DNA of 64,000 nucleotides from Salinimicrobium gaetbulicola (GCF_042676025.1 NZ_JBHTJP010000032.1:496001-560000), one strand, 5' to 3'; shown: positions 1 through 9,322, counted from the stretch's first letter. The notes: generated by a model from the letters alone, not told the origin. A program made the numbers and translations.

Positions 1-1161
1 TCCTTTATCTGGTGTCTCTTCTCCCATAATCATTTTGAAGATCGTGGTCTTACCGGCTCCGTTGGGTCCAATGATCCCTACGATCCCGGCCTGTGGTAAT
101 TTGAAGTTGAGATCGTCATAAAGTAACTTATCTCCGTATGCTTTTGCCACCCCTTTAGCCTCGATCACATTTGTTCCCAAACGTGGACCATTAGGAATAT
201 AAATCTCCAGTTTCTCGTCCATTTGCTTTTGATCCTGGCTCATCAACTTATCGTAGTTATTCAAACGGGCCTTTTGTTTAGCCTGTCTCCCTTTCGGTGC
301 CATACGAGACCACTCCAATTCACGTTCAAGCGTTTTTTGACGCTTACTGGCTTGTTTTTGCTCCTGGGCTAGACGCTTAGATTTCTGATCTAACCAGGAA
401 GAGTAGTTTCCTTTCCATGGAATACCTTCACCTCTGTCAAGTTCCAGGATCCATCCTGCAACATTATCCAGGAAGTAACGGTCGTGAGTTACAGCGATCA
501 CTGTTCCTTTATACTGCTGTAAATGATGCTCAAGCCACAATACCGATTCGGCATCGAGGTGGTTGGTAGGCTCATCCAGCAATAATACATCAGGTTCCTG
601 AAGTAATAATCTACATAGGGCTACACGTCTGCGCTCTCCCCCGGAAAGCACTCCGATCTTCTTGTCTGGTTCCGGCGTACGCAAGGCATCCATTGCGATC
701 TCAAGTTTGGTATCGAGTTCCCACGCATTGCTGGCATCGATCTTATCCTGAAGCTCAGCCTGCTTATCCATAAGCTTCTGCATCTTATCTGGATCTTCAT
801 AGACTTCCGGCAACCCGAACATGTCATTTATCTTGTTATATTCATCAAGAATGGCAACAGTTTCCGCAGCACCTTCTTTCACTACCTCCAAAACGGTTTT
901 ATCTTCATCCAGTTTTGGTTCCTGCTCAAGGTAACCAACAGAATATCCCGGTGCGAACACCACGTCTCCCTGGTAATTCTTTTCCTCCCCAGCAATAATA
1001 CGTAGAAGCGTAGATTTTCCTGATCCGTTCAAACCAAGAATCCCGATCTTCGCGCCGTAGAAAAAACTAAGATAAATGTTCTTTAAAACCGGAGTGTTAG
1101 CTCCTTGATAGGTCTTGGTAAGACCAGACATGGAAAAGATCACTTTTTTATCATCTGCCAT
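1..1161 (-). CDS. ettA: EttA-type ABC-F translation factor (partial, C-terminus outside window)
   Basis: ABC-F ATPases of the EttA type bind the ribosomal E site and gate the first elongation steps according to ATP/ADP; they are cytosolic and have no membrane domain. The fragment is 387 residues, starting at ATG 1161 (MADDKKVIFSM). Visible are the first Walker A (GLNGSGKST, residues 43-51), a signature LSGGERRR, the Walker B stretch LLLDEPTNHLD, a charged linker with MAPKGRQAKQKAR (typical of the EttA arm/linker region) and the second Walker A GPNGAGKTT near residue 370. About 170 residues, including the second signature and Walker B, lie beyond base 1. Next upstream is a separate DinB-like gene on the same strand. 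A second ABC-F paralogue of another subfamily is at 31492-33123. The family is secure; the EttA assignment rests on linker and overall similarity. Confidence 0.93.
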   Translation of the reverse strand, partial: MADDKKVIFSMSGLTKTYQGANTPVLKNIYLSFFYGAKIGILGLNGSGKSTLLRIIAGEEKNYQGDVVFAPGYSVGYLEQEPKLDEDKTVLEVVKEGAAETVAILDEYNKINDMFGLPEVYEDPDKMQKLMDKQAELQDKIDASNAWELDTKLEIAMDALRTPEPDKKIGVLSGGERRRVALCRLLLQEPDVLLLDEPTNHLDAESVLWLEHHLQQYKGTVIAVTHDRYFLDNVAGWILELDRGEGIPWKGNYSSWLDQKSKRLAQEQKQASKRQKTLERELEWSRMAPKGRQAKQKARLNNYDKLMSQDQKQMDEKLEIYIPNGPRLGTNVIEAKGVAKAYGDKLLYDDLNFKLPQAGIVGIIGPNGAGKTTIFKMIMGEETPDKG

Positions 1162-1285
1162 AAAAATGTTTTTTAAAATTGGTTTCAGTCTGAATTTTAA
1201 AACATTACGTTCTAAATCCTGAAAAAATTAATATTCGCAAATATCATAATTTTAGAAATGATATTCACTTCAGATGCTTGAAAAT

Positions 1286-1765
1286 TTAAGAAGAATGAAG
1301 TCCCAAAAGCCTTAATATGATCAGTAATTGACCTGTGTGATAAGCTGTGTGTTCTATAACCAGCATTATCTCCCTGAAGATCGAATGTTTTTCGTTTGAA
1401 GGAACAGGATCGGAAAGGTCATTTTCAGGATCTAAAACATGCGCTGCCAGTGCCTCTCTTTCCTTAAAGAAATCAGATTTCAAATGTTCCCACTCTTTCT
1501 CATTACTGGGAGCTTGATGATCTGGCCAGTAATCTTCAGGCCAGGAATGCTCCTCATAATCTTTATTCCGGCAATAATTCAGAATGTCTTGCTGGGTAAA
1601 CTTTAAATGGTAGAATTGTTCATAAAAGGAATAAGGCAAACCTTTGGGCCGCTTGCCAACATCCTTAAAACTTATTTTTTTGAGCAGTTCTTCTACCGGC
1701 ATAAAAGCGTGGCCACCGCTAAGATGAGAAACCAGTTGCTCTTTTGTACTTCCAGAAGTTCCCAT
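1286..1765 (-). CDS. DinB-like superfamily protein
   Basis: The 159-residue protein matches the DinB/YfiT-like four-helix bundle family, whose members bind a divalent metal through three histidines and include thiol-dependent transferases. The likely triad is His53 (in FYHLKF) and His139/His143 in the C-terminal EHTAYHTGQL motif, which is the family hallmark. There is no signal peptide, so it is presumably cytosolic. The gene is monocistronic: 124 bases separate it from ettA downstream, and a terminator-like hairpin (1847-1886) separates it from the small membrane protein gene upstream. The natural substrate cannot be read from the sequence. In organisms with bacillithiol-type chemistry (a YtxJ protein is encoded at 42648) DinB proteins can be thiol S-transferases, but that is only an inference here. 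Confidence 0.8.
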   Translation of the reverse strand: MGTSGSTKEQLVSHLSGGHAFMPVEELLKKISFKDVGKRPKGLPYSFYEQFYHLKFTQQDILNYCRNKDYEEHSWPEDYWPDHQAPSNEKEWEHLKSDFFKEREALAAHVLDPENDLSDPVPSNEKHSIFREIMLVIEHTAYHTGQLLIILRLLGLHSS

Positions 1766-1846
1766 AGTAAAAGTAATTTAATCACCTTAAAAATACTCAT
1801 TTGTGGGTAATGGACCATATTATCTGCAATGCTAGATTTGATAAAC

Positions 1847-1886
1847 AAAAAAAGGATAAAGACACTGGTTCTTTATCCCTTTTTTA
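1847..1886 (-). terminator. Intrinsic terminator of the small membrane protein gene
   Basis: The arm GGATAAAG (1854-1861) pairs with CTTTATCC (1871-1878) across a 9-base loop. Flanking A and T tracts extend the stem and give a U-run when read on the minus strand. It lies between the stop of the 59-residue membrane protein gene (1911) and the start of the DinB-like gene (1765), both on the minus strand. Confidence 0.75.
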
Positions 1887-1910
1887 ATGAAGTATTTCAA
1901 ATGTTATACT

Positions 1911-2090
1911 TTAAACTCTCCCTTTTAAAGCATTGAATGCCCAGGACATTACAAAGAATCCTATTCCCACTGTTGAAAAGCCAATAGCGTATTCTCTATA
2001 TTTTAAAACGCCCAGCAGTACCAGGGCGATCCCTATTAATAGCATACAAAAGGAGGCCCAGCCGCATATTCCGTTCTTATTCATTCCCAT
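1911..2090 (-). CDS. Small two-helix membrane protein (CAL67264-type family)
   Basis: This 59-residue protein starts MGMNKNGICGW and ends FNALKGRV, just before a TAA stop at 1911-1913. Two hydrophobic stretches are evident, about residues 9-30 (GWASFCMLLIGIALVLLG) and 36-53, separated by a short KYREY loop. This predicts a small inner-membrane hairpin with no soluble domain. From memory it resembles the Bacteroidota family that NCBI names after the Gramella forsetii protein CAL67264; no function is known for that family. Two possible ATG starts are six bases apart (2090 and 2084); the first is used here. The gene stands alone with its own downstream terminator and is divergent from the carboxylase gene. 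Its clean reading frame, membrane pattern and conserved-looking ends support it as a real gene despite its size. Confidence 0.7.
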   Translation of the reverse strand: MGMNKNGICGWASFCMLLIGIALVLLGVLKYREYAIGFSTVGIGFFVMSWAFNALKGRV

Positions 2091-2336
2091 TTTGGTAGGT
2101 GTTATGTTATTTAATATAAGTTACGGAAAATCTTTTGAAGCAGGTTAGCGATTTTCCGGGGGCAAAAATAAAGAAGTGTGACAAACACAACTATGACAAA
2201 GGTCGCATTTTTTAATAATTAATTAGAGAATTTTAGTTCGCGGGTTTTTGTATTTTAGCGACCACCCTATAAATTCAGTGATTTTAATGGGTATTTGAGA
2301 TACTTCGAAGAACCAAAAGATATATTGACCAAACCA

Positions 2337-3965
2337 ATGGATATTCAATTTAATAAAAACGAAGACCACAATAAATTGTTAGTTTCAGATCTAAAATCCC
2401 GGCTTAAAAAAGTCAAACTTGGAGGCGGTGAAAAAAGGATCGAAAAACATCATGCTAAAGGCAAGATGACAGCCCGGGAGCGAATCGATTATTTGCTTGA
2501 CGATGCTTCCGAAGCTATAGAAATTGGCGCATTTGCCGGGGACGGAATGTACGAAGAACATGGCGGTTGCCCAAGTGGCGGTGTGGTAGTGAAGATTGGA
2601 AAGGTCGCTGAAAAGCAATGTATCATTGTTGCTAATGACGCGACCGTAAAGGCCGGCGCCTGGTTTCCTATCACCGCTAAAAAGAACCTAAGAGCCCAGG
2701 AGATCGCCATTGAAAACAGGTTGCCGATCATTTACCTGGTAGATTCCGCAGGGGTTTACCTTCCTATGCAAGACGAGATCTTCCCTGATAAAGAACACTT
2801 CGGAAGAATATTCAGAAATAACGCCGTTATGAGCAGCATGGGAATCACCCAGATCTCTGCCGTGATGGGAAGTTGCGTTGCCGGGGGTGCTTATTTACCT
2901 ATTATGAGTGACGAAGCCCTTATTGTAGATAAGACCGGAAGTATTTTCCTTGCAGGAAGTTACCTGGTAAAAGCGGCCATTGGCGAATCTATTGACAATG
3001 AAACTTTAGGTGGAGCTACCACCCACAGTGAGATAAGCGGGGTTACCGATTATAAAGCGAAAGATGACAAGGACGCGCTGGATACCATTCGCGGACTTAT
3101 GGATAAGATCGGGGATTATGACAAGGCCGGGTACAATCGTAAAGCTCCTAAAAAACCTAAAAAAGATCCTCAGGACATCTACGGAATTCTTCCAAAACTC
3201 CGTAATGAACAGTATGATATGCGCGATATCATTGCTCGTCTGGTAGATGATTCAGAATTTCAGGAATACAAGGAAGGTTACGGTCAGACCATTATTACCG
3301 CTTACGCCCGAATTGACGGCTGGGCAGTGGGAATTGTAGCCAACCAGCGAAAGATCGTTAAAAATGCCAAAAAAGAGATGCAGTTTGGAGGGGTGATCTA
3401 CTCAGATTCTGCAGATAAGGCCACGAGATTTATTGCTAACTGTAACCAGAAAAAGATCCCGTTGGTATTTCTTCAGGATGTAACCGGGTTTATGGTAGGC
3501 AGTAAAAGTGAGCATGGAGGCATTATTAAAGACGGTGCGAAAATGGTAAATGCCGTAAGTAATTCGGTTGTTCCCAAGTTTACCGTGGTAATCGGAAACT
3601 CTTACGGAGCAGGGAATTATGCCATGTGCGGAAAAGCTTACGACCCTCGATTGATCTTTGCATGGCCAAGCGCAGAGCTGGCTGTAATGGGCGGAACCCA
3701 GGCGGCAAAGGTACTCGCTCAAATTGAGACCGCTTCCATGGAAAAGAAAGGTCAGAAAGTAGATGCCGAGAAGGAAAAAGAAGTATTTGATACTATCAAG
3801 GCCAGGTATGATAAACAAACATCAGCCTACTATGCGGCCGCTCATCTTTGGACCGATGCCGTGATCGACCCGCTGGACACCCGAAAGTGGATCTCTTCGG
3901 GAATCGAAGCAGCCAACCACGCTCCTATTGAAAAAGATTTTAATTTGGGAGTGATCCAAACCTGA
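2337..3965 (+). CDS. Acyl-CoA carboxylase beta subunit (carboxyltransferase)
   Basis: The carboxyltransferase subunit of biotin-dependent acyl-CoA carboxylases (propionyl-, methylcrotonyl- or acetyl-CoA type) moves carboxyl from carboxybiotin to an acyl-CoA in the cytosol. The 542-residue product from ATG 2337 has the N-terminal GKMTARERIDYLLD motif. It also has two crotonase-like halves with oxyanion-hole glycine motifs: MGSCVAGGAYLP near residue 180 and GNSYGAGNYAMCGKAY near 420. A TTG 42 bases upstream would add 14 residues, but ATG 2337 gives the length and N-terminus usual for flavobacteria. No biotin carboxylase or biotin carrier gene lies beside it, so its partners are encoded elsewhere and the acyl specificity cannot be fixed. 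The M1 peptidase gene follows after 37 bases. Confidence 0.93.
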   Translation: MDIQFNKNEDHNKLLVSDLKSRLKKVKLGGGEKRIEKHHAKGKMTARERIDYLLDDASEAIEIGAFAGDGMYEEHGGCPSGGVVVKIGKVAEKQCIIVANDATVKAGAWFPITAKKNLRAQEIAIENRLPIIYLVDSAGVYLPMQDEIFPDKEHFGRIFRNNAVMSSMGITQISAVMGSCVAGGAYLPIMSDEALIVDKTGSIFLAGSYLVKAAIGESIDNETLGGATTHSEISGVTDYKAKDDKDALDTIRGLMDKIGDYDKAGYNRKAPKKPKKDPQDIYGILPKLRNEQYDMRDIIARLVDDSEFQEYKEGYGQTIITAYARIDGWAVGIVANQRKIVKNAKKEMQFGGVIYSDSADKATRFIANCNQKKIPLVFLQDVTGFMVGSKSEHGGIIKDGAKMVNAVSNSVVPKFTVVIGNSYGAGNYAMCGKAYDPRLIFAWPSAELAVMGGTQAAKVLAQIETASMEKKGQKVDAEKEKEVFDTIKARYDKQTSAYYAAAHLWTDAVIDPLDTRKWISSGIEAANHAPIEKDFNLGVIQT

Positions 3966-4002
3966 TCAGAATTTAGGTTCAGTAAAATTTTAAGTCGCTA
4001 AA

Positions 4003-5634
4003 ATGAGATTTTTCGCCTCCTTTCTTTTATTCATAGTTCTATCAATTCCTGTATCTGCACAGGTCTTAAGCCACAAAAAGACCTTTACGGAAGCAGACAC
4101 ATTACGGGGATCATTGCGACCTGAAAGAAATTATGATGTGCTCAAATATCATTTGGACGTAAAGGTGGAACCGGACACTAAATTTATATCAGGCTCGAAC
4201 ACCATTACTTTTAAAACGGAAGCTGAATTACCGGTCATGCAGATCGACCTGTTCGAAAACATGCAGGTAGATTCGATTATTTATAAAGGGGAAAATCTTG
4301 ATTATACCCGACGATTTAACGCGGTCTTCGTTAAAATGCAACCTGAGCTTAAACAAGATCAGGTTGACTCCTTGCAGTTCTACTACTCGGGAAATCCAAT
4401 AGTTGCTAGAAATGCCCCCTGGGACGGTGGTTTCGTCTTTAGCGAAGATGAGGAAGGAAATCCATGGATAGCTGTGGCTGTCCAGGGAACAGGCGCCAGC
4501 CTATGGTACCCGAACAAGGATCACCAAAGTGACGAACCTGAAGAAGCTCTAATTGAAATTTCAGTTCCAAACGGACTCATGAATGTTTCTAACGGAAGAT
4601 TTGAAGGTAGAGAAAATTTACAGAATGGGTTTACAAAATGGTCCTGGAAGGTGGAAAACCCGATCAACAACTATAACATAGTGGTTAATATTGGTAATTA
4701 TACCCATTTCAGCGACCGTTACAAAGACCTGGATCTCGATTATTACGTTTTGCCATACAACCTCGAAAAAGCAAAAAAACAATTCGAAGAGGTAAAGATC
4801 ATGATGGATTGCTTTTATGAAAAGTTCGGGGCTTACCCATTCGAGGAAGACGGTTTCAAACTGGTTGAAACTCCATACCTGGGAATGGAACACCAAAGCG
4901 CTGTGGCCTACGGCAATAAATATCGAAAAGGTTATCTGGGAACCGATCTTAGCGGTACAGGAATAGGTTTAAGATGGGATTTTATAATCATTCATGAAAC
5001 AGGACATGAATGGTTTGGAAACAGCATTACCGCAGCAGACATCGCAGATATGTGGATCCATGAAGCTTTCACAACTTATTCCGAAGCGGTTTATATTGAA
5101 TGCCGCTGGGGAAAAGAAGATGCCCTGGAGTACCTGAAGGGAATTCGCAAAAATATCGGAAACTACGCCCCTCTTATCGGGACCTACGGTGTGAACAGTG
5201 AAGGATCGTCTGACATGTATTATAAGGGAGCCAACCTATTGAACACCATCCGAAGCATCTATAATGATGACAAATTATGGTGGAAAACTCTAAAAGATTA
5301 TACTGAAACATATCGTCACAGGATCATTACTTCGCAGACAACCGAAGAATTCTTTGATGCAGCTACCACGGTAGATCTTAAACCGGTTTTTGAACAATAT
5401 TTAAGACATCCTGATCTTCCTGAATTACAGGTCCGGAAAAAAGGTAATCAACTGGAATATCGCTGGAAAGCAGATGTATCAAATTTCGAAATGCCCGTAG
5501 ATGTGATCATAGACGGAAAAGAGAAACGCCTCTTCCCAACCGAGGACTGGAAAATACTACCTCAAAAGATTTCCGAAAAAACAGACTTCAAAGTTAATGA
5601 AGCTGAATTCTACTTAGGTTTTACTGGATTTTAA
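4003..5634 (+). CDS. Secreted M1-family zinc metallopeptidase
   Basis: This 543-residue protein has a signal peptide (MRFFASFLLFIVLSIPVSAQ, cleavage near residue 20) and an M1 aminopeptidase-like body. The zinc site is HETGHEWFGN (331-340), followed by the third ligand Glu 19 residues after the second His, in WIHEAFTTYSE. The usual exopeptidase motif GAMEN is replaced by LGMEHQSAVAYG, as in several Bacteroidota secreted M1 proteins. The probable catalytic Tyr is in DMYYKGANLL. It lacks the long helical C-terminal domain of full-size aminopeptidase N. It presumably trims peptides in the periplasm or outside the cell. It lies 37 bases after the carboxylase gene and 95 before doxX, so co-transcription is possible. 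A second, longer M1 enzyme is at 21383-23455. Confidence 0.9.
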   Translation: MRFFASFLLFIVLSIPVSAQVLSHKKTFTEADTLRGSLRPERNYDVLKYHLDVKVEPDTKFISGSNTITFKTEAELPVMQIDLFENMQVDSIIYKGENLDYTRRFNAVFVKMQPELKQDQVDSLQFYYSGNPIVARNAPWDGGFVFSEDEEGNPWIAVAVQGTGASLWYPNKDHQSDEPEEALIEISVPNGLMNVSNGRFEGRENLQNGFTKWSWKVENPINNYNIVVNIGNYTHFSDRYKDLDLDYYVLPYNLEKAKKQFEEVKIMMDCFYEKFGAYPFEEDGFKLVETPYLGMEHQSAVAYGNKYRKGYLGTDLSGTGIGLRWDFIIIHETGHEWFGNSITAADIADMWIHEAFTTYSEAVYIECRWGKEDALEYLKGIRKNIGNYAPLIGTYGVNSEGSSDMYYKGANLLNTIRSIYNDDKLWWKTLKDYTETYRHRIITSQTTEEFFDAATTVDLKPVFEQYLRHPDLPELQVRKKGNQLEYRWKADVSNFEMPVDVIIDGKEKRLFPTEDWKILPQKISEKTDFKVNEAEFYLGFTGF

Positions 5635-5729
5635 CCGGTATTCCAAGATGCTCCAGAAAGGATTTATTGTCCTGAAAATTATTTATTTATTTAATTTTCA
5701 GTAACTTATAGTTTCTAAAACTAAAAGCT

Positions 5730-6152
5730 ATGGCAACTATTAAATCAATGAATAAGTGGGCCAATGCGCATACTTATTACTGGCTGGACCTTGTAAGGAT
5801 AGCCCTGGGAGTTTTCTTCTTCATTAAAGGATTACAATTCATTTCCCAAACCCATATGTTGACAGAATTGATCTCACCGCTGTCGGGTTTTGGAGGCACC
5901 ATGCTCATCGTTCATTATATTGCACCAGTGCACCTGGTGGGAGGACTGTTGATCGCATTCGGGTTATTGACCCGCTGGGCTTTGATCGCTCAGCTTCCCA
6001 TTTTAATTGGAGCGATCGTCATTAATTTTGCAGGAACCATGTTCGTGGGGAACTTTCTACTCGCATTGGCAGCATTATTATTGACCGCATTTTTCATTTA
6101 CTACGGTTCAGGTAAACACTCGCTGGATTACTATTTTAAGATGCAAACCTAA
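5730..6152 (+). CDS. DoxX-family integral membrane protein
   Basis: The 140-residue protein has four predicted transmembrane helices (about residues 20-38, 60-80, 85-105 and 108-127) and the DoxX pattern LVRIALGVFFFIKGLQF at the start of helix 1, with HLVGGLLIAFGLLTRWA in the middle. DoxX proteins are inner-membrane proteins of poorly defined role, linked in other bacteria to respiratory quinone use, sulfur metabolism or redox stress. It is convergent with the menaquinone gene menE, the stops being only 8 bases apart. The juxtaposition with quinone synthesis is suggestive but, on opposite strands, weak evidence of a shared role. Confidence 0.85.
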   Translation: MATIKSMNKWANAHTYYWLDLVRIALGVFFFIKGLQFISQTHMLTELISPLSGFGGTMLIVHYIAPVHLVGGLLIAFGLLTRWALIAQLPILIGAIVINFAGTMFVGNFLLALAALLLTAFFIYYGSGKHSLDYYFKMQT

Positions 6153-6160
6153 AATATAGT

Positions 6161-7258
6161 TCAGGCCATTCTGCTTTTCAAGGTATTACCTCTATGGATC
6201 TTACCATTTGGGGTTTCCTCAAATTTTTCTACGAAATAGATCTTTTTGGGGATCTCGAATTTTCCTAATTTCCGACTTGTCTTGATCTCATTTTCAAGGG
6301 AAAGTAAAGCCTCTTCAGAAAAGTCACTTTCCACCATCAATACCAGTTTTTCCCCAAGCGATGGATCTGGAAGAGAGGTGACAAAAAATCTGCTGGGAAT
6401 AATTGGTTCGAGCTTTGTCTCAATTTGTTCAGGATGTAATTTTACGCCGCCGGAATTGATCACATTGTCATAGCGTCCTTTCCAAATGAATGTCTTGCTG
6501 GTCAACAACTCCACCACATCATTGGTCACAATCTCTATTTCTGAAAGCTGAGGCGCCTTTATCACCAAACAATCCCTGTCATCTGTAGAAATTGAAACAT
6601 TGGGCAACACGGTAAAAGGAATAGGATCTGATTTCATCTTTTTTGGGTTAACCCTTCTGGCAGCAATATGAGTGACCGTTTCCGTCATTCCGTAAGTTTC
6701 ATACACTTCCGTAGCAAGCCCCTGCACCAGATTCTTTTGAGTAGATGAAATAGCTCCTCCTCCAACAATAAGTTTCCTGATCAAATGCAGCCGGCTTAAT
6801 GAATTGTCCAGCTGAAATGGAGTCATGGCACAAAAATCATATATCTTAAAAACCTGGTCCAAAGGATTGGCTTTAGGCAATCTAAGATCGATCTCCCAGC
6901 CAAGTAGAATGGCTCTTACCAGCATCATCTTGCCGGCGATGAAATCGACCGGCAAACAATGTAAGGCAGTTGTACCCGCAGGAAGATCAAAGAACCGACC
7001 TGTAGCCTTTGCGCTGTTGATCATGAATTGCTTTTTGATCCTGATCGTTTTTGGCGCGCCCGTAGAACCCGAAGTTTTTACCTCTACATAATCCTTGTCG
7101 TTGAGCCAGTCCAATAAAAAATTTCCGGCCTGCGCCTCATACGGCTCTCCTTCCTTTATCAGGCTGTAAGCCACCGCAGCCAATTCTTCATTGGTGTAGT
7201 AAAGCTTATTAAGCCTGAAAGCGGGATGCGTTTCGGGTAGACGGAAATTTTTTTGCAT
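6161..7258 (-). CDS. menE: O-succinylbenzoate-CoA ligase (MenE)
   Basis: MenE activates o-succinylbenzoate to its CoA thioester using ATP, in the menaquinone pathway. The 365-residue protein is an ANL-superfamily adenylating enzyme. It has the phosphate-binding loop TSGSTGAPKTI (62-72), the A5 motif YETYGMTE near 187, the hinge-region motif WKGRYDNVINSGGVKLHPEQIE, and the C-terminal catalytic Lys in TPNGKIHRG. It is shorter than Firmicute MenE (about 480) mainly at the N-terminus, as is usual in Bacteroidota. It is the last gene of the holA-menA-UPF0173-menC-CPBP-menE operon, 56 bases after the CPBP gene. The operon position with menC and menA fixes the substrate better than sequence alone. 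Confidence 0.92.
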   Translation of the reverse strand: MQKNFRLPETHPAFRLNKLYYTNEELAAVAYSLIKEGEPYEAQAGNFLLDWLNDKDYVEVKTSGSTGAPKTIRIKKQFMINSAKATGRFFDLPAGTTALHCLPVDFIAGKMMLVRAILLGWEIDLRLPKANPLDQVFKIYDFCAMTPFQLDNSLSRLHLIRKLIVGGGAISSTQKNLVQGLATEVYETYGMTETVTHIAARRVNPKKMKSDPIPFTVLPNVSISTDDRDCLVIKAPQLSEIEIVTNDVVELLTSKTFIWKGRYDNVINSGGVKLHPEQIETKLEPIIPSRFFVTSLPDPSLGEKLVLMVESDFSEEALLSLENEIKTSRKLGKFEIPKKIYFVEKFEETPNGKIHRGNTLKSRMA

Positions 7259-7314
7259 AACTTTAATCCAACTTTAACTTCTGAGACTTAAAGTTAGCAT
7301 TTTGGTCAAGAAAT

Positions 7315-8256
7315 CTAAATTTCTTCTGAAACATTTAAGGTTTCGGGTGGATGTACCCTTCCAAAAAGGCGTTCTTTCCAGTTTGTCCAATTATACTTTT
7401 TAGCCATCAGGAACAAGAAGATGGGATAAACAATGATAATAGGAAGAACAATATCCATTCCTCCGGATGGCTCAGAGATATCCTTTAAAATAGAATGAGT
7501 TTGAAAAGCGGTCCAGTCGGCGGTCACTAAAAGGGCGCCTATCAGGTTATTTCCGGCATGAAAGCCCAATGCCAGCTCCATCCCCTCGTCCATCAAGGTC
7601 ATGATCCCCAACAACAATCCCGTACCTATATAATAGATCATTATAATATAACCCATTTGCTTAACTTCGGGATTAGCCAGGTGCAGACTTCCAAAGATCA
7701 CAGAGGTCATAAGTAAAGGAAACCACCTGTTTCTGGCGAGAATTCCCAGGCCTTGCATCAAATACCCACGGAACATATATTCTTCAAAACTGGTCTGTAA
7801 AGGTACCATGACAATGGCGATTACTGCGAGGATCAGGAACGGCACAGGTTTGAAATTCCAGACAAATTCTTCCGGCCTAAGGTTATAGTCGATAACCGTT
7901 GCGACTAATAAAAAGATCCCAATAATGCTGAATCCAAAAAAGAATCTTCCCCAATCCATTTTTTTGCGGGTTGTGGTGGCTTCTATAATTGGTTGCTCGT
8001 GTAAATATCTTATGACCAGTAATATTCCTCCCAGGCCGGCGGCATAGGTAAGCAATAGCAGGAAAAACGAAAGGTTTGGCTCGAGAACAGACAGCATTTG
8101 AGATTCATCCATACCCATCACGTCAAAACCAAGCTCCATGAAGAGCGCTACACCAAATGGTATTTGTCCAACGATCACGGCAAAAAATACCAGTAAAATT
8201 CCAATTAAATACCTCCACCAATCTGTTTTTGCCTTGTATGCCTGTTGTATAAACAT
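7315..8256 (-). CDS. CPBP-family intramembrane glutamic endopeptidase
   Basis: This 313-residue polytopic membrane protein belongs to the CPBP (Rce1-like/Abi) family of intramembrane proteases. Motif 1 is SFEEYMFRGYL (two Glu, then Arg), motif 2 is FGSLHLANPE and motif 3 is GFHAGNNLIG; these carry the catalytic Glu/His/Asn residues. About eight hydrophobic helices are visible. ATG 8256 (MFIQQAYKAKTDWW) is chosen because it lies 4 bases after the menC stop; an earlier in-frame ATG at 8295 would overlap menC. Substrates of bacterial CPBP proteins are mostly unknown. Its place between menC and menE is probably transcriptional convenience, although a membrane role near the quinone enzymes cannot be excluded. 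Confidence 0.87.
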   Translation of the reverse strand: MFIQQAYKAKTDWWRYLIGILLVFFAVIVGQIPFGVALFMELGFDVMGMDESQMLSVLEPNLSFFLLLLTYAAGLGGILLVIRYLHEQPIIEATTTRKKMDWGRFFFGFSIIGIFLLVATVIDYNLRPEEFVWNFKPVPFLILAVIAIVMVPLQTSFEEYMFRGYLMQGLGILARNRWFPLLMTSVIFGSLHLANPEVKQMGYIIMIYYIGTGLLLGIMTLMDEGMELALGFHAGNNLIGALLVTADWTAFQTHSILKDISEPSGGMDIVLPIIIVYPIFLFLMAKKYNWTNWKERLFGRVHPPETLNVSEEI

Positions 8257-8260
8257 CTTC

Positions 8261-9298
8261 TTATAGGTTAAATTTCCATTCTTTATTAATATCATACCAC
8301 AATTTACCTTGCCTGACCTCTAAAGGAGCTTCAAAATTATTGGTGTACAATCCTCCTGTTCCAAGTCCCTGTGGCATATCATTGTCCTGCGCATAAGTAA
8401 ATTGTGAGATCCCATTGAGTCCCACATTACTTTCCAGCGCACTGGTGATCCACCAACCGGTATTAGATTCTTCTGCCAGGTCAATCCACTCACTTGCACC
8501 TCTAAATCCGCCAATAAGGCTGGGCTTAAAAATGAGATATTGTGGTTGTATCATTTGTATAAGATCACGTTTATTTGTTACATGAGTAACTCCAATCAAT
8601 TCTTCATCAAGCGCAATAGCTAAGGGGGATTGCTCACATAATTGAGCCATAGCTTCCGGTTGGCCTTGCTTTATGGGCTGTTCAATACTGTGCAATTCCA
8701 GCTCGCTAAGCCTATTTAATTTCGTCAATGCTTCGGAAGGTGTAAACGCGCCATTGGCATCAACCCTTATCTCCATTTCTTCGGAAGTGAATTCCTTTCG
8801 AATAAAACGTAGCAGACTCAATTCAGTTTCAAAATCTATCGCGCCTATTTTAAGTTTTATACAGCGGAAGCCCTGGTCGATCTTTTGAAGGATCTGCTCC
8901 TTCATGAATGCTTCCTCTCCCATCCACACTAATCCGTTTATGGGAATAGAATCTTTTCCGGAAGTAAATTCCGAAGGGTATAACATAAAAGGATCATCTG
9001 ATTCCAATGACCTGAAAGCCATCTCCACTCCAAATTGTATGCTGGGAAAATCACGAAGCTCTTCCCAAAGGCGATCTTTTCCTAATTTGATATTAGCACA
9101 AACCCATTTAAGTTTTTCCTCATAATCTGGCCGGTCATCAAAACTCAAGGTTCTCAGGATGCCGCACTCTCCTATTCCTCTTTTTCCCTGGTACTCCAAA
9201 ATGAGAAACCAGGTCTCTTTTTCGGTAAGTATTCCGCGGGATGTTCCGCTGGGACGTTTGAAATTGAGAATGTATCGCTTGTAGGAGGCTTTGATCAT
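8261..9298 (-). CDS. menC: o-Succinylbenzoate synthase (MenC)
   Basis: MenC dehydrates SHCHC to o-succinylbenzoate, a Mg2+-dependent step of menaquinone synthesis. The 345-residue protein is an enolase-superfamily member of the muconate-lactonizing subgroup. It has the catalytic Lys pair region KLKIG near 148, and metal ligands Asp in RVDANGAF (about 180), Glu in SIEQPI (about 206) and Asp in ALDEE (about 230). The second catalytic Lys is in IFKPSLIGGF near 257. It sits 24 bases after the UPF0173 gene and 4 bases before the CPBP gene, so it is almost certainly co-transcribed with menA and menE. Dipeptide epimerases share this fold, but operon context makes MenC the clear choice. Confidence 0.93.
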   Translation of the reverse strand: MIKASYKRYILNFKRPSGTSRGILTEKETWFLILEYQGKRGIGECGILRTLSFDDRPDYEEKLKWVCANIKLGKDRLWEELRDFPSIQFGVEMAFRSLESDDPFMLYPSEFTSGKDSIPINGLVWMGEEAFMKEQILQKIDQGFRCIKLKIGAIDFETELSLLRFIRKEFTSEEMEIRVDANGAFTPSEALTKLNRLSELELHSIEQPIKQGQPEAMAQLCEQSPLAIALDEELIGVTHVTNKRDLIQMIQPQYLIFKPSLIGGFRGASEWIDLAEESNTGWWITSALESNVGLNGISQFTYAQDNDMPQGLGTGGLYTNNFEAPLEVRQGKLWYDINKEWKFNL

Positions 9299-9322
9299 AA
9301 ATAAAATTAAAGTGGACAGGGA

